Below, in pieces: positions 1 to 8,831 of a DNA stretch of 64,000 nt. Origin of the DNA: Mycolicibacterium sp. CR10 (GTDB lineage: Bacteria > Actinomycetota > Actinomycetes > Mycobacteriales > Mycobacteriaceae); contig NZ_STGE01000044.1 in assembly GCF_005222675.1 (NCBI RefSeq), positions 35,512 to 99,511 on the forward strand, in the 5' to 3' direction. Position 1 is the first letter of the stretch; each line of letters opens with the position of its first letter. The position numbers and the translations under genes are program-made. Below the pieces are notes generated by a model. It saw only the letters and a program-made list of their open reading frames with translations. It did not search any database and was not told where the DNA came from.

Positions 1-558
1 AGCCTGACAATCATCGGCGCCAACGATCCGGAGGCGATGTTCCTCTACACCGAGGAATGCCGGTCACTGGGCCTGGCCTTCGCCGCGGACCCGAGCCAGC
101 AGCTCGCGCGGCTGTCCGGTGAGGAGATCCGCAGGCTCATCGACGGCGCGACGTATCTGTTCACCAACGATTACGAGTGGGATCTGCTGCTGCAGAAGTC
201 CGGCTGGTCGGAGGCTGAGGTGATGAAGCAGATCAACTTGCGCATCACGACGCTGGGGGAGAAGGGCGTCGACCTCGTCGGCCGCGACGGCACGTTCGTC
301 CACGTCGACGTCGTACCCGAGACGCGCAAGGAGGATCCGACCGGAATCGGCGACGCCTTCCGCGCAGGATTCCTCACCGGGCGCGATGCCGGCTTGTCGT
401 TGGAGCGGGCAGCCCAACTGGCGTCCATGGTCGCGACACTGGTGCTCGAGGCGCCGGGTCCACAGGAATGGTCATGGGACCGTGACTCCGCCGTGGCGCG
501 TCTGAGCGATGCCTACGGTGCCGACGCGGGCCGGGAGATCGCTGCGGCGTTGAACTAG
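1..558 (+). CDS. adoK: Adenosine kinase, PfkB family (5' end missing)
   Basis: The last 185 residues of a ribokinase/PfkB-family kinase; the reading frame is open from the first base, so the N-terminal sugar-binding part lies outside the window. The PfkB C-terminal signature DPTGIGDAFRAGFL is intact and contains the catalytic Asp of the GxGD motif near residue 119 of the visible part. The sequence closely resembles the mycobacterial adenosine kinase I remember as Rv2202c, which phosphorylates adenosine to AMP in purine salvage and is unrelated in fold details to the human enzyme. It ends in TAG and overlaps the convergent asnB stop by 4 nt. A generic sugar kinase is the alternative, but the mycobacterial adenosine kinase match is strong. 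Confidence 0.9.
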   Translation, partial: SLTIIGANDPEAMFLYTEECRSLGLAFAADPSQQLARLSGEEIRRLIDGATYLFTNDYEWDLLLQKSGWSEAEVMKQINLRITTLGEKGVDLVGRDGTFVHVDVVPETRKEDPTGIGDAFRAGFLTGRDAGLSLERAAQLASMVATLVLEAPGPQEWSWDRDSAVARLSDAYGADAGREIAAALN

Positions 559-2486
559 AGCTGCACCGGATAGGTGGGCTCGCTGATCGCGGGCGTGACG
601 CTTCCCTCGACGAAGATCGCGTGCCACAGCATGAAGATCAGCATGGTCCACAGCCGCCGACTGTGATCGCTTGCGCCACTTCGGTGTTCGTCGAGCATCG
701 AACGCACTGCGGCCAGGTCGATGAGATGGCCCGCGGCCGATGTGGCGATCATCTGCTGAGCCCAGTCCAGAAGCTCGCCCGACCGTAGCCAGTGCCGGAT
801 CGGCACCGGGAAGCCGAGCTTGGGCCGGTTGAGGACATGGGCGGGCACGATGGGCTCCAGTGCACGCCGCAGCGCGTATTTCGTCGTGGCCCTGGTGATC
901 TTCTGGTCGAAGGGCAGCCGTGACGCCACCGCGAACACCTCGGGGTCCAGGAACGGCACCCGCAATTCCAACGAGTTGGCCATCGTCATCTTGTCGGCCT
1001 TGACGAGGATGTCGCCTCGTAACCAGGTGAACAGATCGATGTGCTGCATACGGGCCACCGGGTCCCAGCCCTGTGATTGGGCGTATGCCGGGGCGGTGAC
1101 GTCGGTGTGGACCCAGTCGTCGCGGAACCGGGGCAGCACCGCGCGCAACTGCTCGTCGGAGAAACTTCGGGCATTGCCGTAGTAGCGCTCTTCGAGGGTG
1201 AGCGAACCGCGGTGCAGCAGGCTCTTGCCGCGCATGCCTTCGGGGAGCGGCCCCGCCATCTTGCCGACCGATTTGCGAAGCCCACGCGGCAGATAATCGA
1301 ACGGCTTGAGCGACAACGGCTCCCGATAGATCGTGTAGCCGCCGAACAGTTCGTCGGCGCCCTCGCCGGACAACACGACCTTGACGTGTTTGCGGGCTTC
1401 CCTGGCGATGAAAAACAGCGGCACGAGAGCCGGATCGGCGACGGGTTCGTCTAGATACCAGACGATTTCGGGAAGCGCGGCGACGAACTCTGCCTGACTG
1501 ACGACCCTGGTCACATGCCGCGCGCCGATGGCCTCGGCGGATGCGACCGCCACGTCCACCTCCGAGAAACCCTCGCGTTCGAACCCGGTGGTGAACGTGA
1601 TCAGTTTCGGGTTGTGCCGCATCGCCAGCGCCGCGATGGCTGTCGAATCGATGCCGCCGGACAGGAACGCTCCGACCGTGACGTCGGCCCGCATGTGCTT
1701 GGCCACCGAGTCCTCGAGGACCGCGGTGATCTCGTCGTAGCGACGCTGCTCGTCATCGCGTGCGAACGGAACCGCCGAGAACCGCGGGGTGAAGTATCGG
1801 GTGACCGCAGGCTGCTCACCGGGTCGGACCCGGGCATAGCTGCCCGACTCCAGCCGTCGGATACCCCGCTGCAGCGTTTCGGGCTCCGGCACGTATTGCA
1901 GCACCGTGTAGTGCTGCACGGCGCGCTCGTCGATCGCGAGGTCGACGCCCAACTGGCCGGCCACATCGAGCAGGCACTTCTTCTCGCTGCCCACCACCGT
2001 GCCGCCGGGCCCGGTGGCCATGAACAACGGCTTGATCCCGAATGGGTCGCGCGCGCAGAACAACTCCTGCTCGACGCTGTCCCACAGCGCGAACGCGAAC
2101 ATGCCGCGCAACTGTGTCAGCGCCTCGGTGCCCCAGTAGTGGTAGGCGGCCAGGATGGCTTCGCCGTCGCCGTCGGTGTGGAAGACAGCACCGTGTTCGG
2201 CGGCCAGGCGCTCCCGCAACTCGAGATAGTTGTAGATCTCGCCGTTGAACACCAGGACGTAGCGGCCCGGCGCGTCACTCGGTCCCCACCGCAGCGGTTG
2301 ATGGCTGTGGGCGATGTCGATGATCGACAACCGGTTGAAGCCGAGGACCACCCGCTCGTCGTTCCACGTCCCAGGCTCGTCGGGGCCGCGGTGGCGCATC
2401 AGCGTGGTGGCGCCGGAGACCGCGTCGACGATGGTGGGAGAGACCTCAGAACCAGAGTTCGTTACCAACGCCAGCAGTCCGCACAC
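555..2486 (-). CDS. asnB: Glutamine-dependent asparagine synthetase
   Basis: 643 residues. It converts aspartate, glutamine and ATP to asparagine in the cytoplasm. The start is set by chemistry: GTG at 2486 gives fMet-Cys-Gly-Leu-Leu, placing the class II amidotransferase nucleophile at Cys2, which is exposed when Met is removed. The glutaminase domain covers about residues 2-215 (RHRGPD, NGEIYNY, and the CARDPFGIKPL motif are visible). The synthetase domain carries the PP-loop ATP site SGGIDST at 276-282 and the LSGEGADELFGGY motif. The open frame continues upstream across the ctaC region on the reverse strand, but that part is antisense to ctaC and not coding. Corresponds to Rv2201 by sequence and position. 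Confidence 0.95.
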   Translation of the reverse strand: MCGLLALVTNSGSEVSPTIVDAVSGATTLMRHRGPDEPGTWNDERVVLGFNRLSIIDIAHSHQPLRWGPSDAPGRYVLVFNGEIYNYLELRERLAAEHGAVFHTDGDGEAILAAYHYWGTEALTQLRGMFAFALWDSVEQELFCARDPFGIKPLFMATGPGGTVVGSEKKCLLDVAGQLGVDLAIDERAVQHYTVLQYVPEPETLQRGIRRLESGSYARVRPGEQPAVTRYFTPRFSAVPFARDDEQRRYDEITAVLEDSVAKHMRADVTVGAFLSGGIDSTAIAALAMRHNPKLITFTTGFEREGFSEVDVAVASAEAIGARHVTRVVSQAEFVAALPEIVWYLDEPVADPALVPLFFIAREARKHVKVVLSGEGADELFGGYTIYREPLSLKPFDYLPRGLRKSVGKMAGPLPEGMRGKSLLHRGSLTLEERYYGNARSFSDEQLRAVLPRFRDDWVHTDVTAPAYAQSQGWDPVARMQHIDLFTWLRGDILVKADKMTMANSLELRVPFLDPEVFAVASRLPFDQKITRATTKYALRRALEPIVPAHVLNRPKLGFPVPIRHWLRSGELLDWAQQMIATSAAGHLIDLAAVRSMLDEHRSGASDHSRRLWTMLIFMLWHAIFVEGSVTPAISEPTYPVQL

Positions 2487-2528
2487 CGCGCCAGTATGCC
2501 TAATCGGCGAGGTGTCCAGAGACTGGCA

Positions 2529-2633
2529 CCGGACCCATTCCCCGGTCGCTGCGCTCCTGCCCGCCGGACCCATTCCCCGGTCGCTGCGCTCCTGCCCGCC
2601 GGACCCATTCCCCGGTCGCTGCGCTCCTGCCCG
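2529..2633. repeat. Three perfect 35-bp tandem repeats upstream of asnB
   Basis: Three exact head-to-tail copies of a 35-bp unit at 2529-2563, 2564-2598 and 2599-2633. Each unit begins CCGGACCCATTCCCCGG and continues TCGCTGCGCTCCTGCCCG. They fill most of the 240-bp gap between the divergent asnB and ctaC starts. The reverse complement core GAGCGCAGCGA resembles a short intergenic motif near 26442. Perfect copies suggest a recently expanded, variable-number locus. Confidence 0.92.
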
Positions 2634-2726
2634 CAGGTGTGGTCTACGCTGCGTAGTATTCAGTGCAGCCGTCTGACCGCCCGCCGGTCCACCGACCGCT
2701 CTAGATGACTTCAAGGAGGCGCCAAC

Positions 2727-3761
2727 GTGTCCGCTCGCGGCGTGAAGTTGGTGGCATTGTCCGTGCTCCTGGGAGGGACGGCGGTGCTGCTCAGCGGGTG
2801 CAGCTGGTCTGAGGTGCTCGGCCTGGGATGGCCCACGGGCATCACCCCCGAGGCGCACCTGAACCGGGAATTGTGGATCGGCTCGCTGATCGCCGCGCTC
2901 GTCGTCGGCGTCATCGTCTACATCCTGTTGTTCTGGACGGTGATCTTCCACCGCAAGAAGAAGAACGACACGGAACTGCCGCGCCAGTTCGGCTACAACA
3001 TGCCACTGGAACTGACGCTGACCGTGATCCCGTTCGTGATCATCTCGGTGCTCTTCTACTTCACCGTGGTCGTGCAGGAACGGATGCTGAACAAGGAGCC
3101 CAACCCCGAGGTCGTCATCGACGTCACCGCCTTCCAGTGGAACTGGAAGTTCGGTTACCAGAAGGTCGAGTTCCAGGACGGCACGTTCAGCTACGACGGC
3201 GCCGACAACGCGCGCAAAGAGGCCATGGTCTCCAAGCCCGAAGGTGTCGACAGCCACGGTGAGGAGCAGATCGGCGCGATTCGCGGTCTCAACCCCGAGG
3301 ACCGCACCTACCTGAATTTCGACAAGGTCGAAACCCTCGGCTCCTCCACGGAGATCCCGGTGCTCGTGGTGCCCGCCGGTAAGCGGATCGAGTTCGAGAT
3401 CGCCTCGGCCGACGTGATCCACGGCTTCTGGGTCCCCGAGTTCCTGTTCAAGCGGGACGTGCTGCCCAACCCGAAGGAAAACAACTCCGACAACGTCTTC
3501 CAGGTCAGCGAGATCTTCCAGACGGGCGCGTTCGTCGGCCGGTGCACTGAGATGTGCGGCACCTATCACTCGATGATGAACTTCGAACTGCGCGTGGTGG
3601 AGCCCAACGATTTCAAGGCTTACCTCGACCAGCGCATGGCCGGGAGCACGAATGCCGAGGCCCTGCAGGCCATCAACCAGTCGCCCGTGGCGGTGACCAC
3701 CAAACCGTTCGATACCCGCCGCGGAGAGCAGGCGCCGCAGGCCCCTCAGGCGAACAGGTAG
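2727..3761 (+). CDS. ctaC: Cytochrome c oxidase subunit II (aa3 type)
   Basis: 344 residues. This subunit takes electrons from the bcc complex through its CuA centre and passes them to subunit I. The N-terminus is a lipoprotein signal with lipobox LLSGC, so Cys25 is probably acylated. Two membrane segments follow (about 46-68 and 88-112), then an extracytoplasmic cupredoxin domain. CuA ligands are all visible: H232, C273, E275, C277, H281 and M284. The GTG start at 2727 has the strong ribosome binding site AAGGAGG at 2713-2719. An inserted stretch of about 60 residues after the WNWKF motif is typical of actinobacterial CtaC. ctaF follows 8 nt downstream, so the two are co-transcribed. Confidence 0.97.
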   Translation: MSARGVKLVALSVLLGGTAVLLSGCSWSEVLGLGWPTGITPEAHLNRELWIGSLIAALVVGVIVYILLFWTVIFHRKKKNDTELPRQFGYNMPLELTLTVIPFVIISVLFYFTVVVQERMLNKEPNPEVVIDVTAFQWNWKFGYQKVEFQDGTFSYDGADNARKEAMVSKPEGVDSHGEEQIGAIRGLNPEDRTYLNFDKVETLGSSTEIPVLVVPAGKRIEFEIASADVIHGFWVPEFLFKRDVLPNPKENNSDNVFQVSEIFQTGAFVGRCTEMCGTYHSMMNFELRVVEPNDFKAYLDQRMAGSTNAEALQAINQSPVAVTTKPFDTRRGEQAPQAPQANR

Positions 3762-3769
3762 GACAGCAG

Positions 3770-4189
3770 ATGCATATCGAAGCCAGGTTGTTCGAGTTCC
3801 TGACGGCGTTCTTCGCTCTGTCGGCCGTCGTGTACGGCGTTCTGACCGCGCTGTTCGCCCAGGGGGGTGTGGAATGGGCGGGCACCACGGCGCTCGTGCT
3901 GACCACCGGCCTGACGCTGCTCACCGGGACGTTCTTCCGGTTCGTGGCACGCCGGCTCGACACCAGGCCCGAGGACTACGAGGACGCCGAGATCGCCGAT
4001 GGCGCCGGCGAGCTCGGGTTCTACAGCCCGCACAGTTGGTGGCCGCTGTTCATCGCGCTGTCGGCGTCGGTCACCGCTGTCGGAATGGCGATGTGGCTTT
4101 CGTGGCTGATCGTTGCAGGCGTTTGCCTCATCCTGGCCACCGTCGCCGGACTGGTCTTCGAGTACCACGTCGGCCCCGAGAAGCACTGA
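3770..4189 (+). CDS. ctaF: Cytochrome c oxidase subunit IV, actinobacterial type
   Basis: 139 residues, the same length I recall for Rv2199c. It is a small accessory subunit of the aa3 oxidase with four predicted membrane helices: two near residues 8-55 and two near 90-130, separated by an acidic loop (EDYEDAEIADGAGELGFYSPHSWWP). That loop is highly conserved in actinobacterial CtaF. ATG at 3770 lies 8 nt after the ctaC stop. Co-location with ctaC supports its place in the bcc-aa3 supercomplex; the sequence alone shows no redox motif. Confidence 0.93.
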   Translation: MHIEARLFEFLTAFFALSAVVYGVLTALFAQGGVEWAGTTALVLTTGLTLLTGTFFRFVARRLDTRPEDYEDAEIADGAGELGFYSPHSWWPLFIALSASVTAVGMAMWLSWLIVAGVCLILATVAGLVFEYHVGPEKH

Positions 4190-4335
4190 CAAGGTCACAA
4201 TCCGGGCATGACTTCGCCCGCGAACCGTGCCGGGCGTCCAGTTCGGGCGTCCCCGTTGGGTAGTGTTGCCGAGGCGCCGTGGGCCCCTGACGGCACCAGC
4301 GATGTCGCAGAAGCAGTCGAGAAGGATAGGCGTAG

Positions 4336-5199
4336 ATGAGCGGGCCGAATCCCCCCGGAAGGGACTCTGGCGGCTCGGATCTCCCAGGTGAGGAGCCGGG
4401 TAGCCAGCCCTCCTCGGATCAACCCACGCGGGAGGTCGCCGACACCGGCCAGACCGACCACTACTCGCAGGCGTACTCAGCTCCGGAGTCCGAGCAGTTC
4501 GTCAGCGGGCCCTACATGCCCTCCGATTCGTCGCTCTACGACTACGAAAGCTTCGAGCCGACCGTCGACGCCGACGAGCCGCAAACGCCGCCACGGTGGC
4601 CCTGGGTGGTCGGCGTCGTCGCAATCGTCGCGGCGGTCGCACTCGTCGTCTCGGTGTCGGTGTTGGTGACCCGGTCGGATACGGAGAACCTCGCGACGCC
4701 CGAAACCACCACCAGTGCACCGCCGCCGGTGCAGGACGAAATCACCACCACGACCGTGCCACCGCCACCCCCGCCACCGCCGCCCACGACCGAGGAACCG
4801 CCACCTCCGCCGCCGGAGACGATCACGGTCACCGAACCTCCGCCGCCCCCGCCGGTCACCGAGGCACCGCCGCCACCTGCTACCAGCGAGGCACCGCCGC
4901 CACCACCGCCGCCGACGACGCGGGCGGCCCCGCGGCAGGTGACCTACTCCGTCACCGGGACCAAGGCACCGGGCGACATCATCACCGTCACCTACATCGA
5001 TGCGTCCGGACGCAGCCGCACGCAGCGCAACGTCTACATCCCGTGGTCGCTGACGGTCACCCCGATCTCGCAGTCCGAGGTCGGTTCCGTGCAGGCGTCC
5101 AGCCTGTTTCTCGTCAGCCGACTGAACTGCTCGATCACCACCAGCGACGGCACCGTGCTGTCGTCGAACGCCAACAACGCCGCACAGACCAGTTGCTAG
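4336..5199 (+). CDS. mmpS3: MmpS3-type membrane protein, proline-rich
   Basis: 287 residues. A cytoplasmic acidic N-terminus of about 90 residues is followed by one membrane helix (WVVGVVAIVAAVALVVSVSV, about 95-115). Then comes an extracytoplasmic linker of about 75 residues built from runs of proline with Thr/Glu, and a compact C-terminal domain of about 90 residues beginning RQVTYSVTGTKAPGD. That domain and the terminal QTSC match the mycobacterial MmpS family member MmpS3. MmpS proteins usually assist MmpL lipid exporters, yet no mmpL lies here, so the partner is unknown. Cys272 and the final Cys287 could form a disulfide. ATG 4336 is preceded by a GAAGGA ribosome binding site. Confidence 0.88.
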   Translation: MSGPNPPGRDSGGSDLPGEEPGSQPSSDQPTREVADTGQTDHYSQAYSAPESEQFVSGPYMPSDSSLYDYESFEPTVDADEPQTPPRWPWVVGVVAIVAAVALVVSVSVLVTRSDTENLATPETTTSAPPPVQDEITTTTVPPPPPPPPPTTEEPPPPPPETITVTEPPPPPPVTEAPPPPATSEAPPPPPPPTTRAAPRQVTYSVTGTKAPGDIITVTYIDASGRSRTQRNVYIPWSLTVTPISQSEVGSVQASSLFLVSRLNCSITTSDGTVLSSNANNAAQTSC

Positions 5200-5215
5200 G
5201 CAGACCACACCTCTG

Positions 5216-5887
5216 ATGACATACCTCACCGATACCGCTGACAGCTCGCGGCCCACCTTCGATCTTTCCGCGCTGGACCGCGTCGACCGCATCCTGCTGG
5301 GCGGCTGCGTGGCGATCTGGCTTGCTGCATTGGGCGCAGGTGTCGCTGCGACGGTGGCGCTGGTCGACCTGGGCACCGGAAACACCGCGTCCAGCACCGA
5401 ATCCGGCACTCCGTGGATTCTCTACACGGTCATCGGGGTTTCGGCCGTGGTGATCGCCGCGGCGGTGCCGTTGCTCCTGCGCGCCCGCCGCACAGCCCTG
5501 GAGGCGTCCGCGCCCGAGCCGCGACCTCAACCGGCCGTGCCGCAGGCCCCGACCCTGGCCCGTGGCGCAGAGGCACCGACGGAGAAGTTCCGGGTGGCGG
5601 TACCTGCGTCGGCCGCCGAGCCCAGCGGTCCGATTCCGCGGGTGCTCGCGCCGGCGGCGGGCACGCTCGACTCACCGGCGGCCGATCGGCTGTGGCTGCG
5701 CTCGGCTGCGGGGATCGCGTCCGCGATGGGCGCCGCGACGCTGCTGACCGCCGTGTCGACCTATCTGATGGCCGTCGACAGCGACACCGTCGCCTGGGTT
5801 CTCTACGGCCTTGCCGGTGTCATCACGCTGGGGATGGTCGCGATACCGGTCTACTTCCTCCGGGAACTGCGCACCCTCGTCGACTGA
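5216..5887 (+). CDS. Conserved membrane protein (DUF2561-like)
   Basis: 223 residues, corresponding by sequence and position to the mycobacterial protein I recall as Rv2197c. Four hydrophobic segments are visible: about 27-52 and 65-85 in the first half, 163-185 and 193-213 in the second. An Ala/Pro-rich cytoplasmic or periplasmic linker of about 75 residues separates the pairs. No catalytic motif is recognisable and the function is unknown. It starts 17 nt after the mmpS3 stop, so the two probably share a transcript. Its position between the oxidase and bcc genes suggests, but does not show, a link to respiratory complex assembly. Confidence 0.8.
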   Translation: MTYLTDTADSSRPTFDLSALDRVDRILLGGCVAIWLAALGAGVAATVALVDLGTGNTASSTESGTPWILYTVIGVSAVVIAAAVPLLLRARRTALEASAPEPRPQPAVPQAPTLARGAEAPTEKFRVAVPASAAEPSGPIPRVLAPAAGTLDSPAADRLWLRSAAGIASAMGAATLLTAVSTYLMAVDSDTVAWVLYGLAGVITLGMVAIPVYFLRELRTLVD

Positions 5888-5922
5888 CGCAAAACCGCCT
5901 GGCCCGATGGGCTCAGACAACT

Positions 5923-5955
5923 GATCCGTCCCGGCCGGAGCGGCCGAGACGGATC
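5923..5955. terminator. Bidirectional hairpin between convergent genes
   Basis: Inverted repeat with 14-bp arms (GATCCGTCCCGGCC / GGCCGAGACGGATC, one mismatch) around the loop GGAGC. It sits in the 89-bp gap between the convergent DUF2561-like gene and qcrB, where a terminator is expected. No uridine run follows on either strand, so it is the U-poor type common in mycobacteria. Confidence 0.7.
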
Positions 5956-5976
5956 ATGTTGGTCTGCTCTTGGTGA

Positions 5977-7671
5977 CTAGTGGTGCCCGTTGGAGCCATT
6001 CGAGCCATTGGACGAACCGTTGGAGCCATTGGAGCCATTGGACCCATTGGACCCGTGGGAACGATCCTGGTGCTCCTTGAGCGCGGTGAGTGCCCGATGC
6101 TCCGCCGAGTGTGCCGCCTCGGCAAGCGCCTCGTGCTCGGTGATTGGATCCGCGGACAGGAAGCCTCCGGTGCCCGGCGCGCCGCTGGACCCCAGCTTGT
6201 TCATCCGCTTGGGCAGGGCCGCGCCCTGGTATTCCAGCGGAATCGCGTGGCCGTGGTCGTCGACAGGACCAAGCGGTTGATGCAGCTCGACGTAGGCGCC
6301 GTGCGGCAGTCGCTTGATGATGCCGGTCTCAATGCCGTGCTCCAACACCTCGCGGTCGCTGCGCTGCAACCCGACGGCCCAGCGGTAGGCGATGAAGTAG
6401 ACGATCGCGGGTAGCAACACCATGCCGATGCGGCCGATCCATGTCGTCGCGTTCAGTGAGACGTGGAACTTGTAGGCGATGATGTCGTTCATGCACGCGA
6501 ACGTGAGCACGATGTAGAACGCGATCGCCGCCGCGCCCACGGCGGTGCGTGTCGGGGCGTCACGGGGACGCTGCAGCAGGTTGTGGTGCGCATCGTCCTT
6601 CGAGAACTTCTTCTCCAGGAACGGGTAGGCAATCAGCAGGCCGAAGATCAGGCCCATGCCGACTGCGACCCAGACGCCTTGCGGAATGGTGTGGCCGAAC
6701 GGGTAGAACTCCCATGCCGGCCACAGGCGGATCAGTCCGTCGGTCCACATCATGTAGAAGTCGGGCTGGCTACCCGCCGAGATCTGAGAAGGCTTGTAGG
6801 GCCCGAGCACCCAGATCGGATTGATCTGGAGCAGCCCGCCCATCAGACCCAGGATGCCGAGAGTGACGGCGAAGAACGCGCCGGACTTGACGGCGAACAC
6901 CGGCATGACGCGCACGCCGACGACGTTGGTCTCGGTGCGGCCGGGGCCCGGGAACTGGGTGTGCTTCTGGAACCAGACCAACGCCAGGTGAGCGCCGATG
7001 AGCGCCAGGATGATGCCGGGGATCAGCAAGATATGCAGGGCATACAGCCTCGGAATGATGATGTCGCCGGGGAAGTCGCCGCCGAACAGCGCCCAGTGCA
7101 TCCAGGTGCCGACGAGCGGGATTCCCATCGTGATGCCCGAGAACGCGGCGCGCAGGCCGGTTCCCGACAGCAGGTCGTCGGGCAGCGAGTAGCCGAAGAA
7201 GCCTTCGAACATCGCCAGGATCAGCAGCAGCGAGCCGATCACCCAGTTGGCCTCGCGGGGACGGCGGAAGGCGCCGGTGAAGAAGATGCGGGCGAGGTGG
7301 ACCATGATCGACGCCGCGAACAACAGGGCGGCCCAGTGGTGGATCTGACGCACGAACAGTCCGCCGCGGACTTCGAAGCTGATGTCCAGCGCGGTCTCGT
7401 AGGCGCGCGACATCTGCACACCGCGCAGCGGCTGGTACACCCCGTCGTAGGTGACGTGCGCCATCGACGGGTCGAAGAACAGCGTCAGCCAGACCCCGGT
7501 GATGAGGAGCACGACGAAGCTGTACAGGGCGATCTCACCGAGCAGGAACGACCAGTGCGTCGGGAAGACCTTGTTGAGCTGCCGGCGAACCGCCGCCGAC
7601 GGGTGGTACCGCGAATCGATCGCTTCGCCCTGCTTGGCGGTGATCTCGGCCATGTTCGGTCGTGGGCTCAT
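5977..7671 (-). CDS. qcrB: Cytochrome bcc complex subunit b
   Basis: 564 residues. The di-heme cytochrome b subunit oxidises menaquinol and passes electrons across the membrane; this family is the known target of imidazopyridine amides in mycobacteria. About eight to nine hydrophobic helices are visible, with the heme-ligand helices around RQIHHWAALLFAASIMVHLARIF and the second pair around WMHWALFG to HILLIPGI. The PEF-like quinol site appears as PAWEFYPFG. The C-terminal 25 residues are a Ser-Asn-Gly repeat encoded by near-perfect 9-bp units. The ATG at 7671 overlaps the qcrA stop as ATGA. Confidence 0.97.
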   Translation of the reverse strand: MSPRPNMAEITAKQGEAIDSRYHPSAAVRRQLNKVFPTHWSFLLGEIALYSFVVLLITGVWLTLFFDPSMAHVTYDGVYQPLRGVQMSRAYETALDISFEVRGGLFVRQIHHWAALLFAASIMVHLARIFFTGAFRRPREANWVIGSLLLILAMFEGFFGYSLPDDLLSGTGLRAAFSGITMGIPLVGTWMHWALFGGDFPGDIIIPRLYALHILLIPGIILALIGAHLALVWFQKHTQFPGPGRTETNVVGVRVMPVFAVKSGAFFAVTLGILGLMGGLLQINPIWVLGPYKPSQISAGSQPDFYMMWTDGLIRLWPAWEFYPFGHTIPQGVWVAVGMGLIFGLLIAYPFLEKKFSKDDAHHNLLQRPRDAPTRTAVGAAAIAFYIVLTFACMNDIIAYKFHVSLNATTWIGRIGMVLLPAIVYFIAYRWAVGLQRSDREVLEHGIETGIIKRLPHGAYVELHQPLGPVDDHGHAIPLEYQGAALPKRMNKLGSSGAPGTGGFLSADPITEHEALAEAAHSAEHRALTALKEHQDRSHGSNGSNGSNGSNGSSNGSNGSNGHH

Positions 7672-8831
7672 GACGTGCGCTCCCAGAATGCCGGTCCGAC
7701 GGGTTCGATGAAGTCACCGTTGGCGACCAGGTATCCGTCCTGGTCAATGGTGATCGGTAGCTGCGCCAACGCGCGCGCAGCCGGTCCGAATATGGGCCTC
7801 GCGAAGTGCAACGCGTCGAACTGCGACTGGTGGCACGGGCAGAGGATGCGGTAGGTCTGCTGCTCGTACAAAGACGACGGGCAGCCGAGGTGCGAGCACA
7901 CCTTGGTGTAGGCGAACAATTCGCCGAAGTTGAAGCTTTCCTGGCCTTTTCGTTTGACCACGCGGTTCATGTCCGTCGGCCGGATACGGATCAGCATGAC
8001 CGGATTGCGTACGCCGTAAGCGATTTCGGTGAGGTGGTGTTCGGATTCGACCGTCGTTCCGTCGCCATCGGTCTCGCGCCATGGAAAGACGGTCTCCATG
8101 CCGCCGGCGTCGATGTCCTCCGGCCGCATCTTGACGAATGGTGATTCGCCGGGATTGCCGGTCGCCCGGGCCAGGAAGATGGTCTCGCCCTTGAACCGTG
8201 GGGTCCAGCCCGAGGTCCACAGCACGGCCTTCATACCCTCGGCAGTAGGCACGACAGGCTTCCACGGATTCTTGATCAGGCCGCCCGCGAACGCCACCAG
8301 CGTGCCCAGGCCGAACGCACCGAGACCGATGCCGAGCGAGAGCCCGACCAGCTTGCGGCGCTTGATCGTTGAGCCTTCCAGCGCATCGCCGAGGTTCGCC
8401 GCGACAGTCCTGCGGTCGAGTTCGCTGGAGCGGCCGTCGTGGCGGTCCTGGATGGCGATCTCTTCGGGAATGAACTTCTTCTGGAAGAGCACCGCGCCGA
8501 CACCGATGGCCAGGATCGACAGCCCGAACGTCACGCCGTAGAGCGGTGTGGCCAGGGTGTACAGGAACTCGCCCTCGGACCCGTACGGCTTGTACTCCCA
8601 GGGCCAGAACAGGAAGACCAGCAGCAGCGCCAAACCGGAGAAGCCCGCCAGCAGAAGCCAGTACGCCACCGTCCGCTCGGCGCGCTTCTCGGCCTTGGTG
8701 CCCGGGACCGGCCAGCGTTCCTCTTTGTAGACGATCTCGACGCCGTCGATCTTGCCGCCCAGCTCGAGCAACTGCTCCTGGGACATCTCGGCGAGCTCGG
8801 CATCGGTGGGCCTTGCGCTGTCGTCACTCAT
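7668..8831 (-). CDS. qcrA: Rieske iron-sulfur subunit of the bcc complex
   Basis: 387 residues. It carries the 2Fe-2S cluster that accepts the first electron from menaquinol at the QcrB site. Unlike the one-helix mitochondrial protein, the N-terminal half holds three hydrophobic helices (about 58-78, 98-120 and 165-190), an actinobacterial feature. The Rieske box is complete: C312, H314, C317 in CSHLGC and C331, C333, H334 in CPCH. C312, H314, C331 and H334 bind the cluster, and C317 with C333 form the stabilising disulfide. ATGA overlaps link it to qcrC upstream and qcrB downstream. Confidence 0.97.
   Translation of the reverse strand: MSDDSARPTDAELAEMSQEQLLELGGKIDGVEIVYKEERWPVPGTKAEKRAERTVAYWLLLAGFSGLALLLVFLFWPWEYKPYGSEGEFLYTLATPLYGVTFGLSILAIGVGAVLFQKKFIPEEIAIQDRHDGRSSELDRRTVAANLGDALEGSTIKRRKLVGLSLGIGLGAFGLGTLVAFAGGLIKNPWKPVVPTAEGMKAVLWTSGWTPRFKGETIFLARATGNPGESPFVKMRPEDIDAGGMETVFPWRETDGDGTTVESEHHLTEIAYGVRNPVMLIRIRPTDMNRVVKRKGQESFNFGELFAYTKVCSHLGCPSSLYEQQTYRILCPCHQSQFDALHFARPIFGPAARALAQLPITIDQDGYLVANGDFIEPVGPAFWERTS

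Noticed and set aside
2487..3569. Upstream in-frame extension of asnB across ctaC on the reverse strand
   Set aside because: It is exactly antisense to ctaC and would bury the essential Cys2 nucleophile of AsnB.
4477..5409. Arg/Asp-rich open frame antisense to mmpS3
   Set aside because: A product of the proline-codon repeats on the other strand.
5980..6056. 9-bp repeats considered as a CRISPR-like or regulatory array
   Set aside because: They are in frame within qcrB and encode its Ser-Asn-Gly tail; there are no spacers.
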